Source: Thermus islandicus DSM 21543 (lineage in GTDB: Bacteria > Deinococcota > Deinococci > Deinococcales > Thermaceae). From it: a stretch of DNA of 64,000 bases. Both the position numbers and the translations under genes were made by a program. The notes beneath the pieces were generated by a model. That model saw only the letters and a list, made by a program, of their open reading frames with translations. It did no database searches and was not told where the DNA came from. The stretch is from the NCBI RefSeq assembly GCF_000421625.1, contig NZ_ATXJ01000004.1, positions 1 to 64,000 of the forward strand. The letters run 5' to 3'. Below, in pieces: positions 56,856 to 64,000 of this stretch; the stretch's first letter is position 1; each line of letters opens with the position of its first letter.

Positions 56856-57212
56856 ATGCCCCTTTACGGAAACCTCAAGGATTTGCCCCTGGACGAGCTC
56901 CTCCAGGCCCTGCGGTACAGGGAGGGGGCCCTGGAAATCTGGAACGTGAAGGGCCTTCCCGCCACCACCCTCTTCCTCAAGCCCGGGCATATCCGCTCCC
57001 TGGACCAAAAGGGCAAGCCCCTACCACCCTCGAGGGCCAAGGAAACCCTTCTCGCCCTCTTAGCAGCCCGGGAAGGGAACTTTGAGTTCCTCCCCGGGGT
57101 CAGACCCCGCCACGGGTTCCGCCTCAACTGGCCCCTGGAACGGGCGCTCCTCTCTTTGGCCACCCTTACGGACGAACGCGGGCGCGCCACGTTCCCCTCC
57201 GCAGGGAGGTAG
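56856..57212 (+). CDS. DUF4388 domain protein
   Basis: 118 aa. It starts MPLYGNLKDLPLDELLQALR and continues GALEIWNVKGLPATTLFLKP then RSLDQKGKPL, the DUF4388 (PATAN-like) pattern, a small domain found near signalling proteins. The HD-GYP response regulator starts 3 bp after its stop, so they are an operon, and the domain may act in the same c-di-GMP signalling chain (inference). A TAGGAGG ribosome site precedes the ATG. Confidence 0.8.
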   Translation: MPLYGNLKDLPLDELLQALRYREGALEIWNVKGLPATTLFLKPGHIRSLDQKGKPLPPSRAKETLLALLAAREGNFEFLPGVRPRHGFRLNWPLERALLSLATLTDERGRATFPSAGR

Positions 57213-57215
57213 GGC

Positions 57216-58154
57216 GTGTACGTCCTTCTGGTGGACGACGACCCCGCACAGCGCTTCCTCCTGAGGCGGGCCCTGGCCTCCTTGGGGGTGGAGGTGCGCG
57301 AGGCCAGGAACGGCCAGGAGGCCCTGGACCTCCTCGAGGAGGGGCTCCCCCAGGTGGTGCTCACCGACCTGCACATGCCCTTCATGGACGGCCTGGAGCT
57401 CACCCGGCGGGTCAAGGCCCTGGACCCCCTCCTTCCGGTGATCCTTCTCACCGCCGACGGGGAGCGGGAGGCCCGCCTCAAGGGGATAGAGGCAGGCGCG
57501 GACGACTTCCTCAATCGGCCCGTGGACCTGGCCGAGCTCCGCCTCAGGGTGCAGGGGCACCTGGAGAGGCGGCGGCTCCAGGAGAAGCTCGAGGACCTGG
57601 AGCGGGCCCTGCTCGCCCTGGTGCGGGCGGTGGAGGCCAAGGACCCCTACACCGCGGGGCACGGGGAGCGGGTGGCCCGGTACGCCCTCCATGCGGCCGA
57701 GGAGCTTGGGGTCCAGGGCCAGGCCCTGGAGGACCTCAGGATGGGGGCTCTCCTCCACGATGTGGGCAAGATCGCCATTCCCGACTCCATCCTCCGGGGG
57801 GAACACCCCCTTTCCGAGGAGGCGTGGCGGCTCATCCGGGAGCACCCCGTAAGGGGGGACGAGATCCTGAAGCCCCTCAAGGCCCATCCCCGCCTCCGCC
57901 CCTACGTGCGCTGGCACCACGAAAGGCTGGACGGCTCGGGCTACCCGGACGGCCTTACGGAGGTTCCCCTTTTGGTCCAGGTCTTGAGCGCCGCAGACAT
58001 CTACGACGCCCTCACCAGCAGGCGCACCTACCGCAAGGCCCTGCGCCCGGAGGAGGCTCTCGAGGCCCTGGCCAGGGAAGCTTGGGAGGGGAGGCTCTCT
58101 CGGGAAGCGGTTCAGGTCCTAGGGAGCGCCCTTCTTCGCCACGGGGCCCTCTAG
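57216..58154 (+). CDS. Response regulator with HD-GYP domain (predicted c-di-GMP phosphodiesterase)
   Basis: 312 aa. A receiver domain (about 1-118) shows VLLVDDDPAQRFLL (acid pair), phosphoacceptor Asp in VVLTDLHMPFMDGLE and Lys-equivalent region ADDFLNRPVDLAE, where the usual Lys-Pro is Arg-Pro. A linker helix leads to the HD-GYP domain (about 135-310): GHGERVARYALHAAEELG, LLHDVGKIAIPDSILRG and HHERLDGSGYPDGL. It should hydrolyse c-di-GMP. It starts at GTG 57216 and ends overlapping ubiD-type gene by 4 bp tail to tail. Confidence 0.92.
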   Translation: MYVLLVDDDPAQRFLLRRALASLGVEVREARNGQEALDLLEEGLPQVVLTDLHMPFMDGLELTRRVKALDPLLPVILLTADGEREARLKGIEAGADDFLNRPVDLAELRLRVQGHLERRRLQEKLEDLERALLALVRAVEAKDPYTAGHGERVARYALHAAEELGVQGQALEDLRMGALLHDVGKIAIPDSILRGEHPLSEEAWRLIREHPVRGDEILKPLKAHPRLRPYVRWHHERLDGSGYPDGLTEVPLLVQVLSAADIYDALTSRRTYRKALRPEEALEALAREAWEGRLSREAVQVLGSALLRHGAL

Positions 58155-59938
58155 AGGCCGTACTCCTCCCACCTCGCCTCCACCAGGGCCTTCACCCTAG
58201 GGTCCATGCGGATCCGCTCGGGCCAGACCCTATGGAACCCCTCCTCGGGAAGCTTCCTCGTGCCGTCCAGGACCAGAACCGGCCCCTCCACCCCCGGCAT
58301 GACCCGGGCGTCCCGCTCGGGGTCTATGTTGTTGAGCACGTACCAGAGGAGTTCCTCAGGAGTCAGGGCGGTGTCTTGGTCGGCGAGGAGGAGGAGCCGG
58401 ATCCCGGCGCTCTGGGGGGCCTCTAGAAGCCTCTTCGCCACCTCCCAGGCCTGGTGGGGGCGGCGCTTCTCCAGCACCGCCCCCCAAAGGCCCGGCCACT
58501 GCCTCTGGGCCACCACCTCAGGGTCCTGGGGGAGCTCGGGGTGGGCCCTGGGGGCGAAGGCCACCTCCCCCCCTTCCTCGGGGAGCTTTCTCGTGCCGTC
58601 AATGACGAGCTTCCCCCCGAAGGCGAAGGCCCGAGAGCTATGGTCCAGGACGTCCACGGGGCCCCGGAGGAGGAGGGTGTCCCGCCCCGGGAGGGCGTGG
58701 CGAAGGGCCTCCAGGAGGGCGGGAAAGCCCGGCTTTAAGGGCACGTCCTCGTCCACGGCCACGATGACCTTGGCAAACATCATCTGCCCGAGGCCCAGCA
58801 TCCCGTAGGCCACCTTGTAGGCCTGCCCCGGGTACTCCTTGCGCAAGGCCACGTTCACCCAGTTGTGGGCCACCCCCTCGGGGGGTAGGTGGTAGTCCAC
58901 CACCTCGGGGAGGACGAGGCGGAGGGCGGGGAGAAAGAGCCTTTCGCTGGCCTCAATGAGGTAGGCGTCCTCCATGGGGGGGACCCCCACGAGGGTGGCC
59001 GGGTAAAGGGCCCCTCGGCGGTGGGTGAGGGCGGTGACGTGGAAGCGGGGGTAGAAGTCCACGGGGGTGTAGAAGCCCGTGTGGTCGCCAAAAGGCCCCT
59101 CCTCCACCAGGGGCTCCTCGGGGTCAATGTAGCCCTCGAGGACGAACTCCGCCTCGGCAGGCACGGGAAGGTCCACCGTGACGCCCCGGGCGAGCTCTAT
59201 AGGGGCTCCCCGGAGGAAGCCTGCCAGGTGGAACTCGCTCACCCCCGGCAAAGGGGGCAGGGGGGCCGTGGCGGCGTAGGTGAGGACCGGGTCCCCCCCC
59301 AAGGCCACGGCCACCTCCAGCCTCCTGCCCAGCTTTTTGGCCTTCTCCAGGTGGCGGCGGCCCACCTTGTGGAGCTGCCAGTGCATGGCGGTGCTCCTTT
59401 GGTCCAGGACCTGCATGCGGTACATGCCGAGGTTGAGGTCCCCGGTCTCCGGGTCCTTGGTGATGACCAGGGGCAGGGTGAGGAAGGGCCCCCCGTCCAG
59501 GGGCCAGCTCTTGAGGACGGGAAGGCGCCCTAGGTCCACCGCCTCTCCCTGCCACACCACCTCCTGCACCGGGGCCCGCCTCACGCGCCTGGGGAAGAAG
59601 CCCCGGAGGAGGGGGAGCTTGGGGAGAAGCCCCATGAGGGCGGAAAGCCCTCCCCGGCCGGGGCTTAGGGCGAGGAGGGCCTCCACCTTTCTCGCCAGGG
59701 CGTCCAGGTCCTCCACGCCCAGGGCAAAGGCCGTGCGCTCCCTCGTGCCGAAGAGGCCGATGGCTACAGGAAAGTCCTTCCCCAAAACCCGCTCAAAGAG
59801 GAGGGCAGGACCCCCCCTTTTCACCATGCGGTCTGCGATCTCGGCGATCTCCAGCTCGGCGCTCACGGGCACCCTTACCCGCCTGAGCTCCCCTCGCCGT
59901 TCCAGGGCCTCGAGGTAAGCCCGAAGGTTCCGAAACAC
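58151..59938 (-). CDS. UbiD-family decarboxylase (menaquinone type)
   Basis: 595 aa, the size of UbiD/MqnL-type enzymes that use prenylated FMN to decarboxylate aromatic acids. Visible segments are LRAYLEALERRGELRRVRVP, VLKSWPLDGGPFLTLPLVIT, LNLGMYRMQVLDQRSTAMHW, GPFGDHTGFYTPVDFYPRFH and VDEDVPLKPGFPALLEALR. Thermus makes menaquinone, so a role in that pathway is likely, but ubiquinone-type decarboxylation cannot be excluded from sequence. Its start GTG 59938 is near TAAGCT. Confidence 0.88.
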   Translation of the reverse strand: MFRNLRAYLEALERRGELRRVRVPVSAELEIAEIADRMVKRGGPALLFERVLGKDFPVAIGLFGTRERTAFALGVEDLDALARKVEALLALSPGRGGLSALMGLLPKLPLLRGFFPRRVRRAPVQEVVWQGEAVDLGRLPVLKSWPLDGGPFLTLPLVITKDPETGDLNLGMYRMQVLDQRSTAMHWQLHKVGRRHLEKAKKLGRRLEVAVALGGDPVLTYAATAPLPPLPGVSEFHLAGFLRGAPIELARGVTVDLPVPAEAEFVLEGYIDPEEPLVEEGPFGDHTGFYTPVDFYPRFHVTALTHRRGALYPATLVGVPPMEDAYLIEASERLFLPALRLVLPEVVDYHLPPEGVAHNWVNVALRKEYPGQAYKVAYGMLGLGQMMFAKVIVAVDEDVPLKPGFPALLEALRHALPGRDTLLLRGPVDVLDHSSRAFAFGGKLVIDGTRKLPEEGGEVAFAPRAHPELPQDPEVVAQRQWPGLWGAVLEKRRPHQAWEVAKRLLEAPQSAGIRLLLLADQDTALTPEELLWYVLNNIDPERDARVMPGVEGPVLVLDGTRKLPEEGFHRVWPERIRMDPRVKALVEARWEEYGL

Positions 59939-59953
59939 CCCTAAGCTTACCCG

Positions 59954-60286
59954 CTAGAGCTCCAGGGCCATGTGCTCCAGGCGGAAGTCCTCCGGGGTGC
60001 CCTGGACCAAAACGGCCTCGAGGCGCACCGGCAGGTCGTCCCGCCCCAGGAGGAAGCGGGCGCTTTGGAGGAGCCTCCTCACCTTCCCGGGGGTGAGGGC
60101 CTCGAGGGGCGTACCGAAGCGGCTGGAGGCCCTCTGCTTCACCTCCACCACCACGTAGACCCCGTCCTTCTCCAGAAAGAGGTCCACCTCGCCGAAAGGG
60201 GTACGGCGGTTTTTCCCAAGGAGGCGGTAGCCCTGGCCCAGAAGGTAGCGCAGGGCTGCCGCCTCGGCCCACCGACCCCGGGACAT
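59954..60286 (-). CDS. YraN/UPF0102-family endonuclease-like protein
   Basis: 110 aa from the ATG at 60286. [40 protein letters not shown] and [13 protein letters not shown] carry the PD-(D/E)XK core (Glu/Asp then E-x-K) of the YraN family. The physiological role is unknown. The upstream in-frame extension is low-complexity and lacks support. Its end lies 15 bp from the UbiD-family gene start. Confidence 0.85.
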   Translation of the reverse strand: MSRGRWAEAAALRYLLGQGYRLLGKNRRTPFGEVDLFLEKDGVYVVVEVKQRASSRFGTPLEALTPGKVRRLLQSARFLLGRDDLPVRLEAVLVQGTPEDFRLEHMALEL

Positions 60287-60321
60287 CCGTACCTTCCCCT
60301 CCTCCGTAGCATAAGGCGGGT

Positions 60322-60652
60322 ATGCGCCTTGGGGTGGTGGTCTTCCTCCTCCTCCTGGGCCCCTTGCGGCTGGAGGCCTACTACGGCCCCTTCCTCCACC
60401 CCCACGCGAAGCATCCCGCCTCCCCGGAAGGCCACTGCTCCCTCTGCCTGCCCCTGACCCTGCCCACGGGGCACCCGCCCCTGGAACGGCCCCGGCGGGC
60501 CCCCTCCCGGCCCGCCCGGAACCGGCCCCGCCCGGGAAGGCCAGGCCTTCAGGCCCTCCGGGCCCGCGCCCCGCCCGCTTCCGGGGCGCAGGCAGGCGGC
60601 TTCGGCTTCTTAGGCTTCTTAGGCTTCGGAACACTCCTCAAGGAGGTCACAC
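60322..60652 (+). CDS. Small hypothetical protein, possibly DUF2946-like (reading frame open into the next gene)
   Basis: The ATG at 60322 (9 bases after TAGCAT) begins [20 protein letters not shown], a signal-type helix, then [20 protein letters not shown], a His/Cys pattern like DUF2946 metal-associated proteins. A Pro/Arg-rich tail follows. No stop occurs before the copper-chaperone gene at 60653; this frame stays open to 61116. Either a stop was lost by a frameshift, perhaps in the 9-base repeats near 60605-60628, or the long product is real. I end the feature at the neighbour's start. Confidence 0.4.
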
Positions 60653-61129
60653 GTGCGGCGCATCTTTTGGATGCTTTTGACCCTGGGCGCCCTGGTTTGG
60701 GCGCAAGGCACCCCGTCGGCGCACACCCATGGCCCCTCGGAAGGCCCTCTAAAGGCCCAGGGGCTTTGGGTGCGCTACGTGGGCGGCAACACGGCCGCCC
60801 TCTTCGGCACCTTCTTCAACCCTGGTCCCGCCCCCATCCGGATCCTGGGCTTCCGCTCCCCTGTGGCGGCCAAATCCGAGCTTCACCAGACCCGCATGGA
60901 CCCGAACACAGGGGTGGCCCGGATGGAACCCGTGGAGGGCTACCTCCTTGCACCCGGGGCCAGGCTGGAGCTCCGGCCCGGGGGGTACCACGGCATGCTC
61001 ATGGGCCTAAAAAGGCCCCTCAAACTGGGGGAAGTGATCCAGGTGGAGGTTCTCCTGGAAGGAGGCAAGGTCCTCCCCCTCCAGGTACCGGTCCGACTGG
61101 ACCCCCCGAACCCTGATGGGGGCTCCTAG
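60653..61129 (+). CDS. Copper chaperone PCu(A)C-like protein
   Basis: 158 aa from GTG 60653, after an AAGGAGG site. A signal peptide (about 1-17, FWMLLTLGALVWAQG) precedes the PCu(A)C domain: VRYVGGNTAALFGTFFNPGP, SELHQTRMDPNTGVARMEPV and GGYHGMLMGLKRPL, with the His, Met, His, Met copper-binding residues. It delivers Cu(I) to cytochrome oxidase outside the membrane. A His-rich patch (SAHTHGPSEG) near the N-terminus may also bind metal. Confidence 0.88.
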   Translation: MRRIFWMLLTLGALVWAQGTPSAHTHGPSEGPLKAQGLWVRYVGGNTAALFGTFFNPGPAPIRILGFRSPVAAKSELHQTRMDPNTGVARMEPVEGYLLAPGARLELRPGGYHGMLMGLKRPLKLGEVIQVEVLLEGGKVLPLQVPVRLDPPNPDGGS

Positions 61130-61161
61130 GACGCGATCCCGGTCAGTTTCTTTGTTCTGAT

Positions 61162-61209
61162 CCGCCCCCCGAAGGCACCGTTAGGGGCTTGAGGGGGGCG
61201 GCCCCTTTT
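61162..61209 (+). terminator. Possible terminator of the copper-chaperone gene
   Basis: A 9-bp stem, CCGCCCCCC (61162-61170) with GGGGGGCGG (61193-61201), a 22-base loop, and CCCCTTTT after it on the plus strand. The large loop makes it moderate. The rest of 61130-61316 shows no gene. Confidence 0.5.
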
Positions 61210-61316
61210 GGGTCCCCCATGAAGGATGCCCACAGGCTTTTAGTTCCTGCACTCCTAGGCTCCAAAAACCTCACGAGGACTTTCTACCGGAGCCCGCATG
61301 GGGTGGTATGGGGAAG

Positions 61317-62642
61317 TCATGGGGTCCACTCCTGGAAAAGGGCCCCGTCCAGGTAGAGGCGGAAGCGGGCCTCCCCCTGGACCTGGTAAGCGCCCTCCAA
61401 CCGCAGGCCCTCCCGCCCCTCGCCCTCGTACACCACCTGCTCCCCCCGCTCGTCCAAGAGCACCAGGCGCACCTGATGCCCCGCAGCCTCCGGCGGAAGG
61501 TTCAGGGAGAGGTTCACGGTGCGCTCCGGGGGCGGGGGGAAGGCGGGGGGCAGGAGCACCTCCCCCCGCACCGCCACCCTCAGGCGCACCCCACCCCCTG
61601 GGGGCACGGGGGTGCCCGGGGCGGGGTCCTGCGCCAGAACCGTGCCTGGAGGGGCCCCGGAGGGCACCTCCTCCACCCGGGCCTGGAGCCCGGCGGCGTT
61701 CAGGAGGAAGAGGGCCTCTTCCCGGGAAAGGCCCGTGAACTGGGGCAAGGGCACCGCGGGCCCTCCCCCTTGCCCCAGGGAGAGGAGGAGGCGCACCCCC
61801 CCTCCCGGCGGCATGGGGGTGCCCGGCGGCGGGTCGGTGCCCAGGACCACCCCCAAAGCCCCGGGGCCCTCCACCTGGGCCTTGCCCTCCACGCGGAAAC
61901 CGAGCTCCAGAAGCCTGGCCTCCGCCGCCGCCTCCTCGAGGCCCTGGAGGTTGGGCAGGGGGTTGAGCCGGGCCTGGTTGAGGACGAGGCGGACGGTGCG
62001 GCCCTCCCTGAGCCGGGTGCCGGGAGGCGGCTCCTGGGCCAGGACCACCTCCTTGGGCTTGGTAGGGTCGTTCCCCTCGGCCACCTCTAGGTTCAGGCCC
62101 GTGTCCTTCAGAAGGAGGAAGGCCTCCCGGGCCGTTTTGCCCACCAGGTCAGGGACGGCGTACTCCGGTGGGTTGAAGTAGCGGTAGAGCCCCTGGGAGA
62201 AAAGCCAGAGGCCCAGGAGGGCGAGGAGGAGGCCAGGGGCGACCCCCAGGAGGAAGCCAGGGCGGCCAACCCGGGCCCCAGGAGAGCCCTGGAGGGGCCA
62301 GGGGGAGAGGTAGGCCACCCCGTCCTCGGCCATGGCCAGGTGCTCCCCCCCGAAGCCCAGGGGGGCTAGGGCCGCCAGGGCCTCCTTGGGCGGGGGCCTG
62401 CGGGCCAGGGGCCTCTCCGGGAAGAAGACGTAGTGGCGCCCGGGCTTGGCGGAGATCTGGGCCTCCACGAGCCCCAGCTCCTGCAGGCGGCGGACCGCGG
62501 CCCGGTAGCGGTAGAAGCGCTCCTTCTCCTCCGGGGTCCTCACCTCAAAGAAGAAGACCCACCCCCCCTCCACCCGGTAGAGGGTCACCCCCTCCTGCGC
62601 CTTCAGGGTCTCCAGCACCGGGTAGCGGTCATCCAGGAGCAT
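61317..62642 (-). CDS. PASTA-domain membrane protein with kinase-like N-terminal remnant
   Basis: 441 aa. An N-terminal cytosolic region (about 1-125), one membrane helix (about 131-155, GFLLGVAPGLLLALLGLWLF) and then three PASTA repeats, each with a VPDLVGKTAREAFLLL-like start (near 168, 238 and 306), followed by a beta-rich tail. PASTA domains bind peptidoglycan fragments and usually belong to Ser/Thr kinases. Here the N-terminus (RYPVLETLKAQEGVTLYRVE, RYRAAVRRLQELGLV) only echoes a kinase N-lobe and has no catalytic loop, so it is not an active kinase. TATAAT (62652-62657) is 9 bases before the ATG. Confidence 0.8.
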   Translation of the reverse strand: MLLDDRYPVLETLKAQEGVTLYRVEGGWVFFFEVRTPEEKERFYRYRAAVRRLQELGLVEAQISAKPGRHYVFFPERPLARRPPPKEALAALAPLGFGGEHLAMAEDGVAYLSPWPLQGSPGARVGRPGFLLGVAPGLLLALLGLWLFSQGLYRYFNPPEYAVPDLVGKTAREAFLLLKDTGLNLEVAEGNDPTKPKEVVLAQEPPPGTRLREGRTVRLVLNQARLNPLPNLQGLEEAAAEARLLELGFRVEGKAQVEGPGALGVVLGTDPPPGTPMPPGGGVRLLLSLGQGGGPAVPLPQFTGLSREEALFLLNAAGLQARVEEVPSGAPPGTVLAQDPAPGTPVPPGGGVRLRVAVRGEVLLPPAFPPPPERTVNLSLNLPPEAAGHQVRLVLLDERGEQVVYEGEGREGLRLEGAYQVQGEARFRLYLDGALFQEWTP

Positions 62643-62651
62643 GCGCCGCCG

Positions 62652-62682
62652 ATTATACCCTGTCCCCGGGGGCCCTTATACT
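62652..62682. promoter_or_regulatory. Divergent -10 boxes for the PASTA and flavoprotein genes
   Basis: Minus strand TATAAT (62652-62657), 9 bases before the PASTA gene ATG at 62642. Plus strand TATACT (62677-62682), 9 bases before the flavoprotein ATG at 62692. No clear -35 hexamers on either side. Confidence 0.5.
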
Positions 62683-62691
62683 CAGGGTGGT

Positions 62692-63234
62692 ATGTGGGAT
62701 GTCCTCGTGGTGGGCGGGGGCCCTTCGGGGCTTGCCGCCGCCCTCTTCCTGGCCCGGGCGGGCCTGCGGGTCCTGGTCTTGGACGGGGGCCGCTCCCAGG
62801 TCCTGCAGGTGAGCCGGGTGCCCAACTACCCAGGACTGTTGGACGAACCCTCCGGGGAAGCCCTTCTGGAGCGCCTACGGGAGCACGCCCGGCGCTACGG
62901 GGCGGAGGTCCGCCCCGGGGTGGTGAAGGGGGTGCGGGACATGGGCGGGGTCTTTGAAGTGGAGACGGAAAGGGGGGTGGAGGAGGCGGAAAGGCTCCTC
63001 CTCTGCACCCACAAGGACCCCACCCTTCCCTCCCTCCTGGGCCTCGCGCGGCGGGGCACCTTCATAGACACCGATGAGGGGGGGCGCACCAGCTACCCCC
63101 GGGTCTACGCCGCCGGGGTGGCCCGAGGGAAGGTGCCGGGCCACGCCATCGTGAGCGCGGGGGACGGGGCCTACGTGGCCGTGCACCTCGTCTCCGACCT
63201 TCGGGGCGAGCCCTACAAGGACCACGCCCAGTAG
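62692..63234 (+). CDS. One-domain thioredoxin-reductase-like flavoprotein
   Basis: 180 aa. The FAD motif VLVVGGGPSGLAAALFLARA and the second FAD segment YPRVYAAGVARGKVPGHAIV with AGDGAYVAVHLVSDL are like thioredoxin reductase, but the inserted NADPH domain and the redox CxxC are absent. It is about half the usual size; both ends look intact, so it is probably a natural short form rather than a truncation. The electron partner is unknown. Confidence 0.8.
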   Translation: MWDVLVVGGGPSGLAAALFLARAGLRVLVLDGGRSQVLQVSRVPNYPGLLDEPSGEALLERLREHARRYGAEVRPGVVKGVRDMGGVFEVETERGVEEAERLLLCTHKDPTLPSLLGLARRGTFIDTDEGGRTSYPRVYAAGVARGKVPGHAIVSAGDGAYVAVHLVSDLRGEPYKDHAQ

Positions 63235-63261
63235 CTTCCCGCCCAAGGTTTGACGGGGGCC

Positions 63262-63287
63262 CCCATGCGAGTTTGCGCCCGCATGGG
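63262..63287. terminator. Hairpin between converging genes
   Basis: An 8-bp stem, CCCATGCG (63262-63269) with CGCATGGG (63280-63287), and a 10-base loop, between the flavoprotein and the convergent SDR. No T-run follows on either strand, so termination is possible but not certain. Confidence 0.35.
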
Positions 63288-63292
63288 TGGCC

Positions 63293-64000
63293 CTACACGG
63301 GCCGCCCCGCCATCATGAAGCTCGCCGTTATCCCCCCGTCTACGGGGAGGACGGCCCCGGTGATGAAGCTGGCCTTGTCCGAGGCCAGGAAGACCACCGC
63401 TTCCGCCACCTCCTCCGGCCGTCCCAGGCGCCTTAGGGCGTGGAGGTCTTCCCAGTCCTGGCGGGTCTTTTCGGGGTCCTCGGAAAGCAAAATGGCCTCC
63501 AAGACCGCCTCGGTGGCGATGGCCCCCGGGGCCACGGCGTTCACCCGGATCCCCAAGGGGGCGAGGTCCAGGGCCAGGGACCGGGTGAGGTTCACAAGAC
63601 CCCCCTTGGAGGCGTTATAGGCAGCGTTCTCCTGCTCGGCGAAGAGCCCCTGGACGCTGGCCACGTTCACGATGGCCCCTCCCCCCACCCGCTGCATCCT
63701 CCGGGCGGCGAGGGCGGAGAGGTGCATGGGGGCGGTGAGGTTCACCTCCAGCACCCTCCGCCACTCGGGAAGGGGCACGGTGAGGGCGGAGCCGGGGAAG
63801 GAGGTGGCGGCGTTGTTCACCAGGACGTCCACCCGTCCCAGGGCCCGGGACGCCTCCTCCACAAACCGCTCCCGGTCCCTTTCCTCGGCCAGGTCCGCCT
63901 GGACGAAGAACCCGCCGACGGCCTCCGCCACCTCGAGGCCTTCGGGCCTCACGTCGCAGAGGGCCACCATGGCCCCCTCCCGGGCGAAGGCCAAGGCGAT
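63293..64000 (-). CDS. SDR oxidoreductase (partial, 5' end outside window)
   Basis: 236 visible residues of a classical SDR; the first 20 or so, with the TGxxxGIG cofactor loop, lie beyond the right edge. Visible motifs are [14 protein letters not shown] (NNAG-type), [20 protein letters not shown] with [13 protein letters not shown] (catalytic Ser, Tyr and Lys), [16 protein letters not shown] and [12 protein letters not shown]. It reads towards the window interior and ends 58 bp from the flavoprotein gene. The substrate is unknown. Confidence 0.88.
   Translation of the reverse strand: MALAFAREGAMVALCDVRPEGLEVAEAVGGFFVQADLAEERDRERFVEEASRALGRVDVLVNNAATSFPGSALTVPLPEWRRVLEVNLTAPMHLSALAARRMQRVGGGAIVNVASVQGLFAEQENAAYNASKGGLVNLTRSLALDLAPLGIRVNAVAPGAIATEAVLEAILLSEDPEKTRQDWEDLHALRRLGRPEEVAEAVVFLASDKASFITGAVLPVDGGITASFMMAGRPV

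Overview
The window is a GC-rich chromosomal segment, almost certainly from a Thermus species. GyrB, TrpE, proline dehydrogenase, P5C dehydrogenase and the alpha-oxoamine synthase all read like Thermus thermophilus/aquaticus proteins, a TaqI-type restriction-modification pair is present, third codon positions are strongly G/C, and many genes start a fixed few bases downstream of a TANNNT -10 box (leaderless style). I cannot name the species. There is no rRNA, CRISPR array, intact insertion sequence or prophage. One tRNA gene, tRNA-Thr(CGT), is present.

Layout. 1-11.4 kb: an HspR-like repressor with a duplicated DNA-binding domain runs off the left edge. Next comes an IclR regulator divergent from malate synthase, then glycolate oxidase subunits glcD-glcE, a divergent three-gene block of unknown function (including a DUF505-type protein), then glcF and glycerate 2-kinase. 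Together these handle C2 acids: glycolate to glyoxylate, then to malate or glycerate-2-phosphate. 11.5-20.3 kb: tRNA-Thr, a MacB/LolC-like permease, a 3D-domain secreted protein, a lipoprotein, a truB-ald-Asp23-fakA run, and a short operon of an internally deleted SDR, an enoyl-CoA hydratase homolog and a pseudouridine synthase. 20.2-26.1 kb: three lipoproteins, a lipoprotein subtilisin and a SARP/BTAD-TPR regulator, all on the minus strand, the least explained accessory block. 26.1-30 kb: hpt, a YhhQ-type transporter, an aldo/keto reductase, purA and a decayed Uma2-family nuclease gene.

30-37.2 kb: trpD, trpG and trpE, preceded by a short leader ORF with tandem Trp codons and competing hairpins, then the proline-degradation operon (GntR regulator, putA, pruA) with a perfect palindrome over its promoter, and a ParB-like protein. 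37.3-43 kb: alpha-oxoamine synthase, the TaqI-like methylase and endonuclease, a membrane protein and gyrB. A minus-strand promoter and terminator lie close together behind gyrB and may make a very short RNA. 43-50 kb: a USP-like protein and an LptF-LptG-LptD-lipoprotein envelope operon. 49-56.8 kb: an SDR, VanZ-like protein, methylmalonyl-CoA epimerase, a broken FAD dehydrogenase, a polyferredoxin-like protein, chorismate mutase-DAHP synthase, tatC/tatA, glmU and trmB. 56.8-64 kb: a DUF4388 protein with an HD-GYP response regulator, a UbiD-family decarboxylase, a YraN-like protein, a copper-chaperone pair, a PASTA protein with a possible kinase N-lobe remnant, a one-domain flavoprotein and a right-edge SDR.

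The most notable items are the trp leader/attenuator candidate, the duplicated HspR domain, the subtilisin/lipoprotein/SARP block, the DUF505 block inserted in the glycolate genes, the pru operator, the possible orphan mini-transcript beside gyrB, and the fixed 6-base spacing between -10 boxes and start codons. All calls come from reading the sequence; no database search was run.
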